Shown one piece after another: positions 5,397 to 11,800 of a DNA stretch of 11,800 nucleotides. The number at the start of each line of letters is the position of its first letter. The stretch's first letter is position 1. Below the pieces are notes generated by a model. The model searched no databases. It was not told the DNA's origin and worked only from the letters and a program-made list of their open reading frames with translations. The translations under genes were made by a program, and so were the position numbers. The stretch is taken from contig JAEYTB010000185.1 in NCBI GenBank assembly GCA_023434205.1, forward strand, positions 1 to 11,800. Reading direction: 5' to 3'. This DNA is from Planctomycetota bacterium. Lineage in GTDB: Bacteria; Planctomycetota; Phycisphaerae; Phycisphaerales; UBA1924.

Positions 5397-8300
5397 TCAG
5401 GGTTCATCGTCCACCGCATCGTTCCGCAGGGTGAGGATGTCCCGGAGCTGGTCGGTGTTCAGCTCGCTGAGCCACTGCTCGCCGCTGCCGATGATGTTGT
5501 CGGCCAGCTCCATCTTGCTCTCGATCATGTGGTCGATGCGTTCCTCGAGCGTGCCGCGGACCACGAACTTGTGGACCTGCACCGTCCGCGTCTGGCCGAT
5601 TCGGTAGGCGCGGTCGGTGGCCTGGTTCTCCACGGCGGGGTTCCACCAGCGGTCGAAGTGGAAGACGTGGGTCGCGGCGGTGAGGTTGAGGCCCACGCCG
5701 CCCGCGCGGAGGCTCAGGATCAGGATCGGCGCGGTGCCGTCGGCCTTCTGGAAGCGGTCGATCATGGCCTGGCGCTGGGGCTGGGTGGTGCCGCCGTGGA
5801 TGAACAGCACGTCCTTGCCGATCTTGTGCCGGATCATGGACTCAAGCAGGTGACCCATCTCGCGGAACTGGGTGAAGATGAGGGCCTGGTCGCCCTCGGC
5901 GAGGAGCTCCTCGACCATCTCGAGGGTGCGGATGCACTTGCCGCTGCGCGAGGGGTCGGCGGGCTGGGTAGGGTTGTCGCCGAAGTCCTTGAGGATGAGC
6001 GAGGGGTGGTTGCAGATCTGCTTGAGCTTGACGAGCGCGGCGAGCACCAGGCCGCGGCGCTGCATGCCCTCGGCCTCGTCCACCTCGGTGAGCATGCGCT
6101 TGACGCACGACTCGTACATGGAGGCCTGCTCGCTGGTGAGGTAGCTGAACTCGCGGCTCTCGACCTTCTCGGGCAGGTCGGCGACGACGAGCGGGTCGCT
6201 CTTGAGGCGGCGGAGCACAAAGGGGCGGATAAGGCCGCGGAGCTGCTCGCCCCGCGACTTGTCGCGGTAGCGCTCGATCGGCACGGCGAAACGGTTGCGG
6301 AAGTTGCCGGGCGTGCCCAGGTAGCCGGGGTTGAGGAAGTCCATGATGGACCACAGCTCGGTGAGGCGGTTCTCGACCGGCGTTCCGGTGAGGGCGACCC
6401 GCTTCAGGGCGTCGAAGCTGCGGACGGCCTGGCTCTGCTTGGCCGCGGGGTTCTTGATGTACTGGGCCTCGTCGAGCACGATGCGCCCCCACTTCACCTG
6501 GCCGAGCAGCTCGCGGTCGCGGTGTGCCAGCGCGTAGGTGGTGATGACCAGGTCGCTCTGCGCGGCGCGGGCGAGGAACCGCTCGCCCTGGAGCCGCTCG
6601 ATGCCGTGGTGGACGAGCACGCGCAGGTCGGGGCAGAAGCGGCGGGTCTCGTGGATCCAGTTGCCCACGACCGACATCGGGACAAGGAGGAGGGTTGGAG
6701 GGACCAGGGAGCCGTGCTCCCACGCCGGGACTGCGGCCTCCGAAGTCCCGGGTAGTGACCGCTGAACCTCAAGATCGCTCGTGACGTCTACCCGGGGCTT
6801 CGTCGAAGACTCCTCAGTCCCGGCGTCGCGGGGTTGGGCGGAAGTGATCTTCGCCTGCTCTTCGGCGACCTCCCGCTCGTGGGCCATGAGGGCGAGGAGC
6901 TGCACGGTCTTGCCAAGGCCCATGTCGTCCGCGAGGCAGACGCCGAAGCCGAGCGACTCCTGGAACGACATCCATGAGACGCCGCGGGCCTGGTAGGGGC
7001 GGAGCGTGCCGTGGAAGGCTTTGGGTGGCGCGAGCTGCTCGACCTGGCGGGAGGATGACTCGCTGTTGAGGAACGCCTGGAGCCACCCGGTCGCCTCGAG
7101 CCCCACCACGGGGATGCCCGTGGTCTTGAGGTCGCTGGCGTAGGCCATGCGCATGGCCTCCGCGAGGCGGATCTTGCCGCCGGGGTTCTCGCGGATAAAG
7201 CGGATCGCGGCGTGGACGTCCTCCGGGCGGATCTCGACCCAGCGGCCGTTGATGCGCACCAGCGGCGTGCGTTTGCTGGCGAGCTGCTCGAACTCGTGGA
7301 GGGAGAGCGTGGTCTCGCCGACGGCGATCTCCCACTTGTAGTTGATGAGCGAAGCCAGGCCGAGCTGCGCCCGCGCGGCGTTGGTCAGGCCCGTGCCGCC
7401 CTCGGCGAAGGGGTCGAGGTCCTCGTCGCTCTCGAGCCGGAGCTTGGCGCCCAGGCGTGCCGCGGGCGAATCCCACCACGCGGGGGCCTCGACGCCGAAC
7501 CCCTGCTCGAGCAGCGTGGGCCGCACTTCGCGCAGGAACTCATAGGCCTTGCGGGTTGAGAGCGCGAGGGACTTGGGCTCGGACTCTTCCAGCGCCTCTT
7601 CGAGGCGCGGGTAGAACCGCGAGGCGCGGCCGAGCTCACCCAGCAGCAGTTCCTGGGGCTGCTCGATGCGCCGGCCCAACACCGTCACGCTGTCGCCGGT
7701 CAGCAGCCACACGTCCGACGCGTCCAGCACGATCGAGGGCTGCTCCACGCTCTGCATGTGGAACGAGAGGTCCCAGGCGGGCTCCTCCGGGTCGGGGGCC
7801 TGGTCTGCCGACAGAAGCAGAGGCTCGGCCAGCCTGAGCATGAGCCGCCACGCGGAGCTCGCGCCGCGCTCCTCGAGCACGCCAAGCCAGGACCGCACGC
7901 GCTTGTTCAGCTCGGCACGCAGCGGGCCGGCGGCCTGGAGCTGCGCCCGCGGCGTGAGCAGGCCGCGGAGCCAGGCCACGTGCGGGTCGGTGAGGGGCTT
8001 GTCTTCGACCGACTCGGCGAAGTTTTCCGCCAGCAGGGGGCGGCGGCACTCCGCGTCCGTCACTGCGAGCAGGAAGTCTTCGGTGATGGGCCAGGGCTCG
8101 TGCCGGAAGCGGTCCGCGACGGCCCGCGCGGCGGGCGGCATCGCCGAGACCAGCCGCTGCACGCGGCCGGCAGAGGCCTCGTCGCTGACCCAGGCCTGCC
8201 ACTGCGCATCAAGCTCGCCCGCGGCCGTCTGGACCAGGGCGGGCACGAAACGCTGCTGGCTGAGCAGGTGCTTGCTGAGCCGCGCGGCCTGCGCGAAGTA

Positions 8301-8735
8301 GTCGAGCGTGGCGCCCGCGTGGAACCTCGCATCGCCGTTCGAGGCAAGCTCCGACTGCTCAGAAAGCGTCTCGCTCAGCGCCAGCAGCACGGCCGCCACG
8401 TACGGGGAGGGCACCGAGACGGTGGGAACCTCGAACGTCGCCACCTCGACCGGGCCGCGACCCTCGGCGTCGTCGGTGCGGCCCAGTAGCCGCGCCAGCG
8501 TGGAGCTGGGAAGCGGCACACCCCCCGCGGCGGGGAGCCGCAGGCGAATCACCGCGGGCTCCGCATCGACACCGTCCGTGAAGGGCGCAAGGTCGAGCCC
8601 GGGCTGGGCGAAGGGGTGCGGGACGGCGCGGCCGGGCTCGCCCTGGGCGGCGGGCGCGTTCTTCAGCAGGTCGGGGCTCTCGGCCCAGAGGTGCAGCCGC
8701 CCCTCGGACCAGTTCGCGTGCAGCACGTTCGTCAA
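5397..8735 (-). CDS. SNF2-family DEAD/DEAH-like helicase with SNF2-associated domain
   Basis: This is a Swi2/Snf2-type ATPase expected to use ATP to translocate on DNA and remodel protein-DNA complexes. The 1112 residues divide into a long N-terminal region (1-430), a bacterial SNF2-associated region (about 430-550, with INGRWVEIRPEDVHAAIRFI), and the two RecA lobes. Helicase motifs are: LRPYQARGVSWM (578-589), motif I DDMGLGKT (603-610, Lys609), Ia LLLVPMSVVGNW (682-693), II LDEAQYIKNP (754-763), III ALTGTPVENR (781-790), IV ALIFTQFREM (951-960), V SLRAGGVGLNLTAA (1008-1021) and VI QATDRAYRIGQ (1038-1048). All look intact. Between motifs I and Ia lies an extra ~55-residue hydrophilic stretch (about 622-678), coded by a nested inverted repeat. 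I chose TTG 8735 because GGAAGGTG at 8744-8751 sits 8 bases upstream; GTG 8726 is an alternative. The SWIM gene follows, as in B. subtilis ywqA/ywqB. Confidence 0.93.
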   Translation of the reverse strand: MTNVLHANWSEGRLHLWAESPDLLKNAPAAQGEPGRAVPHPFAQPGLDLAPFTDGVDAEPAVIRLRLPAAGGVPLPSSTLARLLGRTDDAEGRGPVEVATFEVPTVSVPSPYVAAVLLALSETLSEQSELASNGDARFHAGATLDYFAQAARLSKHLLSQQRFVPALVQTAAGELDAQWQAWVSDEASAGRVQRLVSAMPPAARAVADRFRHEPWPITEDFLLAVTDAECRRPLLAENFAESVEDKPLTDPHVAWLRGLLTPRAQLQAAGPLRAELNKRVRSWLGVLEERGASSAWRLMLRLAEPLLLSADQAPDPEEPAWDLSFHMQSVEQPSIVLDASDVWLLTGDSVTVLGRRIEQPQELLLGELGRASRFYPRLEEALEESEPKSLALSTRKAYEFLREVRPTLLEQGFGVEAPAWWDSPAARLGAKLRLESDEDLDPFAEGGTGLTNAARAQLGLASLINYKWEIAVGETTLSLHEFEQLASKRTPLVRINGRWVEIRPEDVHAAIRFIRENPGGKIRLAEAMRMAYASDLKTTGIPVVGLEATGWLQAFLNSESSSRQVEQLAPPKAFHGTLRPYQARGVSWMSFQESLGFGVCLADDMGLGKTVQLLALMAHEREVAEEQAKITSAQPRDAGTEESSTKPRVDVTSDLEVQRSLPGTSEAAVPAWEHGSLVPPTLLLVPMSVVGNWIHETRRFCPDLRVLVHHGIERLQGERFLARAAQSDLVITTYALAHRDRELLGQVKWGRIVLDEAQYIKNPAAKQSQAVRSFDALKRVALTGTPVENRLTELWSIMDFLNPGYLGTPGNFRNRFAVPIERYRDKSRGEQLRGLIRPFVLRRLKSDPLVVADLPEKVESREFSYLTSEQASMYESCVKRMLTEVDEAEGMQRRGLVLAALVKLKQICNHPSLILKDFGDNPTQPADPSRSGKCIRTLEMVEELLAEGDQALIFTQFREMGHLLESMIRHKIGKDVLFIHGGTTQPQRQAMIDRFQKADGTAPILILSLRAGGVGLNLTAATHVFHFDRWWNPAVENQATDRAYRIGQTRTVQVHKFVVRGTLEERIDHMIESKMELADNIIGSGEQWLSELNTDQLRDILTLRNDAVDDEP
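6722..6826. repeat. Nested inverted repeat inside the SNF2 gene
   Basis: Two inverted repeats are nested in order. Outer arms acgccgggactg (6722-6733) and cagtcccggcgt (6815-6826) match 12 of 12. Inner arms cgaagtcccgggtag (6741-6755) and ctacccggggcttcg (6788-6802) are complementary at 14 of 15 positions. They are separated by unequal internal loops of 7 and 12 bases and a 32-base end loop. A shorter alternative pair, ccgggact (6725-6732) with agtcccgg (6744-6751), also exists. The element codes in frame for part of the non-conserved insert between SNF2 motifs I and Ia (about residues 637-672). It looks like an inserted palindromic (REP/MITE-like) element; that origin is inference. Confidence 0.65.
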
Positions 8736-8743
8736 AGCTCAAT

Positions 8744-8751
8744 CACCTTCC
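8744..8751 (-). promoter_or_regulatory. Ribosome binding site deciding the SNF2 TTG start
   Basis: GGAAGGTG on the minus strand lies 8 bases before TTG 8735-8733 but 17 before the next in-frame candidate, GTG 8726-8724. The spacing favours the TTG. Protein similarity alone would also allow the GTG, because the conserved part begins at about VLHANW. Confidence 0.55.
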
Positions 8752-8785
8752 GTGGCCCGCGGCGGGGGCGATGCAGCACCGCAAG

Positions 8786-8858
8786 TGAGGGCGCAGGGAC
8801 TCGAACCCTGGACCGACGGCTTAAAAGGCCGCTGCTCTACCAACTGAGCTACGCCCTC
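8786..8858 (-). tRNA. tRNA-Lys (anticodon UUU)
   Basis: A standard 73-base cloverleaf is present. The acceptor stem is GAGGGCG with CGCCCTC, the D arm GCTC-AGTTGGTA-GAGC, the anticodon stem GCGGC/GCCGT around loop CTTTTAA (anticodon TTT, reading AAA/AAG), and the T arm CAGGG-TTCGAGT-CCCTG. The discriminator base is A and no CCA is encoded. A possible -10 box TACCAT (8873-8878 on the minus strand) lies 14 bases upstream, but no convincing -35 accompanies it. The SNF2 start codon lies only 50 bases downstream with no clear terminator between, so the tRNA may be processed from the SNF2-SWIM transcript. Confidence 0.97.
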
Positions 8859-8915
8859 CGCGTAGGACCGCAATGGTAGGAGGCGGCCCGCTCCAAAACG
8901 CGCGCGGGCGCCGTG

Positions 8916-8945
8916 AAAAGGGCCGCCCCGGCAGGAGCGGCCCTT
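8916..8945 (-). terminator. Intrinsic terminator of the large surface-protein gene
   Basis: On the minus strand AAGGGCCGC and GCGGCCCTT form a perfect 9-bp stem around a 10-base loop and run straight into TTTTC. It starts 23 bases after the TGA of the upstream gene and ends about 57 bases before tRNA-Lys. It therefore separates the two transcription units. The plus-strand side has no T-run, so it works only in the minus direction. Confidence 0.8.
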
Positions 8946-8968
8946 GGAAACTGCTTGAAACAACCCGC

Positions 8969-11800
8969 TCAGACGCTGCCGGTGCGGCCCAGCGGCGTGC
9001 CCAGGGTGCCGAAGGCGGCGCCCGGGGTGTCGTCGGGCACAAGACCCACGAACGCGCGGTCGTAGTGGCTCATGTACGCGACGATCGGCGTGGGAGCCTT
9101 GATCCGCGTGCCGAACCACTGCGGCGAGAGGCGGCGGTCGCCGGTGATGAACTGGTCCATGTTGAACTCGGTCACGCGCCGGGCCGGCAGCGTGCGGCGG
9201 AAGGTCTCGGTGCCGGGCACGCCGTCGTAGCCGATGGTGATCTCGACGGTGACGTCGAAGTCCGAGGGGTTGTAGAGGCGGAGCAGGTCGGTGACGCCCG
9301 GGTGGTTGTCGCCGTCGCCGGGACGGAAGCCCTCGGCAAAGCCCCACACGGTGGAGGCCGTCGCGGTGGTGGCCGAGGACTGCGCGTCCCCGAAGCCGCG
9401 GGTGAGGAGGCTGACGCTGACGGCGGCGCCGTTGGTGGTCTCGTAGGTGAGGCCGTAGGCCTGGTTGGTCGGGAAGTTGGGGATCTCCGCGACGTTGAGG
9501 ACGCGCTGAGAGTTGGCCGGCACGGTCAGGCTGCGGCTGACCGAGCTGCCGTTGGCGAAGATGAAGGTGATGACCGCGGTGGTCTCGGCGTTGGTCCCGT
9601 TGAGCACTGCTACCGTCTCAGTCCCGGTGTTGAGGCCGAACTGGCCCTCGGGGATCACGCCCGTCGGAGCCCCGAAGCCGCTGTTGCCGATGCTGCCCGC
9701 GGCGTTGAACTCGCTGAAGTCGTAGTGCGAGACCGAGGCCACGATCGGCTGCTCGGACTGGATGGTTGCGCCGTACTCACCCGTGGGGATGGCGTTGCCG
9801 TTGGCGATCACCGACCCGGTGGAGATGACCGTGCCGGCGGGGATGACGGTGCCCTCGGCGATCTGGGCGCCGTTGATGGTCGTGAAGCCCAGGCTCTGGC
9901 GGCTGAAGGTGACGACGTAGTCGCTCTGGAGCGTGAAGGGCTGGGTGAAGGTGTAGCCGGCGACGATGGTGAGGTCGTTGACGGCCCATCCGCCGCGCCG
10001 GAAGGCCTCGAGGTTGAAGGCGGTCTGGAAGGGCGCCCCGCCCGTCGCCGGGTAGAACCGGCCCGTGACCTTGCTGAAGGTGTCGGTGGGGTTGTAGAAG
10101 ACGATGAAGTCCGCCGTGCCGCCGATGCCCTTGGAGACGGAGGGGAAGCTCCAGTCGGTGCGGGTCTCGGAGGTGAAGCTCTCGCCGATGGCGGCCTGGT
10201 GGCCGGCGAGGATGCCCAGGTCGTAGTGGCTGAAGGTCGCCGAGACCGGGCGGTCGGAGCGGACCTCCAGGGCGAAGGGGGCGTTCGCACGCCCGGCCAG
10301 GGCGCCGCCGCTGTTGAACAGCTCGGGCGTCGTGATGGTCAGGCCGCTGCGGGCGTTGGCGCCGATGGTGAGCTGGCCCACAAGCTGGTCGCGCACGCCC
10401 GTCTCGTAGCGGGCGATGACGTAGACCGTCGCGGGCTGGTCGCTCAGGTTGCTGATCGGCACGAAGGTGTAGATGTTGTCGCCGAAGAAGCCCTCGGGGT
10501 AGTAGACGCGGTAGGGCAGCGTGGGCACCGTCTCGGGGATGGTGGTGCCGCTGTCGAGCGTCTCGGAGGCAGGCGTGGCGGGGTTGGCGGTCAGGTGGCC
10601 GGTGCCCGTGCCGTTGTTCATGGCGTCGATCTGGCTCTCGACCGCCGCGGGGGTGTTGCCGAAGAAGACGAAGTAACGGACAGCGACGGTCTGGCCGGGC
10701 GCGATGTTGCCCAGGTCGTAGGCGAGCACGAGCTTGCCGTCGGTCGAGGTGCCGTTGGGGTCGTTGGGCGCCTGGGCGAGCAGCAGCGAGGGGTCGCGGA
10801 CGACCGTGCTGCCCGGGATGACCGTCGCCTGCACGCGGCTGTCGGACTCGGGCGCGACCAGCGCGACCGTGAGGCCCTGCGCGAACTGGTTGGTGATGTA
10901 GCTGGCGAACGCCGCCTTGCCCGAGTCGGAAACGTCGTTCAGGGTCGCGGCGTTGTTCTGGCCCAGGCCCAGGCCTTGCTGCGGGTTGAAGCCTTCCATC
11001 CACGCGACGTCGTTGAGCGCCCCGCCGGTGATGTTCGTGAAGAAGACGTCGATGGCCATGAACGAGTCGTTGTGGCCGTAGGAGATGACGCGGTCGACAT
11101 CGAGCCCGCGGTGATTGGCCTTGGTGGAGATGCGGTTGTTCGCGAAGTCTCCGCTGCTGGTCAGAGACAGGGGGAGCTCGTTCCCGCCGGTGCTCGAGTT
11201 GGCGAAGCTGTTTCCGTTGACGACCAGGCCCAGGAAGGACTCGCCGAAGAACTCGGTGCCATTGAACCGAGCCCCGACGCCCGACTGGCTGAAGGTGCCG
11301 TCCGGCCCCACACCGATGGTGAGCGGGTTGCCGGTGAGCACAGCGCCCGGATCGGACACGCCCGCGGCGAGGAACACCGTCATGGTGTAGTTGCCGGTGC
11401 TCTGCGCCACGACCCCGCTGGCGACGACCGTCGGGTCGTACGCGGTGTTGCCGCCCTCGGACACCGCGATGTAGTACGTGCCGCTGTTGGCGAACACGTA
11501 GTTGTCGATCGACGAGTTGAGGCTGTTGGAGGGGCTGCTGAACAGGATCTGCGTGCCCGTCGCGTCGAACAGCCGAACCGCGGTGTTGAGCGAGCCATTG
11601 GACGTGACCACCGCTGTGAGCGAGCTGCCCGCGTCGGCGTTGAAGCGGTAAATGTCACGGTCCAGGTTGCCGAAGCCGCCGTCGCCGATGAACGCCGCCC
11701 GGGTCGCGGTGCCGGTGCCGGAGATTTCCGCGAGCGGCTTGGCGGACGCGATGGTGTCGTTGGCTTCGAAAGGCCCGAAGATGTTGTTCTTGAACGTGAA
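8969..11800 (-). CDS. Large secreted-type protein with PPC domain and SHYD-repeat beta modules (5' end off window)
   Basis: 943 residues are visible, open to the right edge; the start and any signal peptide lie outside. I number from GTG 11611, which is internal and not the start, as the frame continues 63 codons upstream. The visible N-terminus (FEANDTIASAKPL, NLDRDIYRFNADAGSSL, then SGTYYIAVSEGG at 43-54) matches the bacterial pre-peptidase C-terminal (PPC) beta-sandwich of exported proteins. Residues about 90-360 form a beta-rich segment (LTIGVGPDGTF, GVGARFNGTEFFG) of no family I can name. From 365 to 851 modules recur with the pattern EGF/PEG..., N-P or N-x-T, and an end such as PIVAxxSHYD; SHYD is at 461, 628 and 848. 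Composition is rich in Thr, Gly, Asn and Ala and low in Lys, with no Cys in the visible part; no catalytic motif, membrane segment or sorting signal is seen at the C-terminus (GTPLGRTGSV). Adhesion or surface display is a guess. Confidence 0.85.
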   Translation of the reverse strand, partial: FTFKNNIFGPFEANDTIASAKPLAEISGTGTATRAAFIGDGGFGNLDRDIYRFNADAGSSLTAVVTSNGSLNTAVRLFDATGTQILFSSPSNSLNSSIDNYVFANSGTYYIAVSEGGNTAYDPTVVASGVVAQSTGNYTMTVFLAAGVSDPGAVLTGNPLTIGVGPDGTFSQSGVGARFNGTEFFGESFLGLVVNGNSFANSSTGGNELPLSLTSSGDFANNRISTKANHRGLDVDRVISYGHNDSFMAIDVFFTNITGGALNDVAWMEGFNPQQGLGLGQNNAATLNDVSDSGKAAFASYITNQFAQGLTVALVAPESDSRVQATVIPGSTVVRDPSLLLAQAPNDPNGTSTDGKLVLAYDLGNIAPGQTVAVRYFVFFGNTPAAVESQIDAMNNGTGTGHLTANPATPASETLDSGTTIPETVPTLPYRVYYPEGFFGDNIYTFVPISNLSDQPATVYVIARYETGVRDQLVGQLTIGANARSGLTITTPELFNSGGALAGRANAPFALEVRSDRPVSATFSHYDLGILAGHQAAIGESFTSETRTDWSFPSVSKGIGGTADFIVFYNPTDTFSKVTGRFYPATGGAPFQTAFNLEAFRRGGWAVNDLTIVAGYTFTQPFTLQSDYVVTFSRQSLGFTTINGAQIAEGTVIPAGTVISTGSVIANGNAIPTGEYGATIQSEQPIVASVSHYDFSEFNAAGSIGNSGFGAPTGVIPEGQFGLNTGTETVAVLNGTNAETTAVITFIFANGSSVSRSLTVPANSQRVLNVAEIPNFPTNQAYGLTYETTNGAAVSVSLLTRGFGDAQSSATTATASTVWGFAEGFRPGDGDNHPGVTDLLRLYNPSDFDVTVEITIGYDGVPGTETFRRTLPARRVTEFNMDQFITGDRRLSPQWFGTRIKAPTPIVAYMSHYDRAFVGLVPDDTPGAAFGTLGTPLGRTGSV
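9779..9859 (-). repeat. Hexapeptide run in the large surface protein
   Basis: Residues 585-611 (numbered from GTG 11611) read as consecutive six-residue units: AEGTVI, PAGTVI, STGSVI, ANGNAI, PTG. This is the x-x-G-x-(V/A)-I pattern of a short left-handed beta-helix or a beta-rich loop. It sits inside the second beta module, just before the second SHYD, and is absent from the other modules. The plus-strand DNA also shows the repeat (gatgaccgtgccggcggg and gatgacggtgccctcggc). Confidence 0.6.

Noticed and set aside
3762..6755. A 997-codon open frame on the plus strand
   Set aside because: It runs antisense through the glmU start, tRNA-Gln, the SWIM gene and part of the SNF2 gene. Its composition (Gly, Ala, Val, Leu, Arg, Asp, with long H/R/G/E stretches) is that of a mirror frame in GC-rich DNA. 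No family motif is visible.
8739..9347. A 202-codon minus-strand frame overlapping the surface-protein gene end
   Set aside because: It passes through the terminator and tRNA-Lys and has a shadow-frame composition. The other frame has the coherent beta-repeat protein.
9777..11003. A 408-codon minus-strand frame inside the surface-protein gene
   Set aside because: The product is mostly R, P, H and Q, a +1/+2 shadow of the real frame.

Overview
The window is GC-rich, and every gene I can support lies on the minus strand, so transcription runs from high to low coordinates. It reads as bacterial chromosome, not a plasmid, phage or island: housekeeping translation and nucleotide genes, two tRNA genes, one helicase pair and one large secreted-type protein. 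A member of the Planctomycetota (perhaps Phycisphaerae-like) fits the GC content, the tailed ribosomal proteins and the large PPC-domain protein. That placement is inference; no marker gene in the window proves it.

In order of transcription: (1) 11800-8969 is the C-terminal 943 residues of a large, probably extracellular protein. It has a PPC-type beta domain, a middle beta-rich segment and repeated beta modules with a recurring S-H-Y-D motif. A clear intrinsic terminator follows at 8945-8916. (2) tRNA-Lys(UUU) is at 8858-8786. (3) A bacterial SNF2-family helicase (8735-5397) is followed by a SWIM zinc-finger protein (5303-4221), a pairing also seen in other bacteria. (4) A 278-base gap contains two hairpins. 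(5) tRNA-Gln(UUG) is at 3942-3872. (6) A housekeeping operon runs glmU-like, prs, rplY (ctc), pth, rpsF from 3768 to the left edge. Its first four genes match the glmU-prs-ctc-spoVC(pth) order of Bacillus subtilis. rpsF follows and runs off the window.

Working together: the left operon joins the sugar-nucleotide step toward UDP-GlcNAc, PRPP synthesis, ribosomal proteins L25 and S6, and rescue of stalled peptidyl-tRNA. glmU and prs overlap by one base and are probably translationally coupled. The SNF2 and SWIM proteins probably act together in DNA metabolism; their exact job is unknown.

The items most worth a second look are: a roughly 105-bp nested inverted repeat lying in frame inside the SNF2 gene, exactly where the protein has an unusual insert between helicase motifs I and Ia; a perfect hairpin covering the only ribosome-binding-site candidate of the glmU-like gene; a GlmU reduced to its uridylyltransferase half; a SWIM motif with a very wide spacer; oppositely charged tails on L25 and S6; and the SHYD-repeat surface protein. 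I found no CRISPR array, transposase, integrase or recognisable defence cassette.
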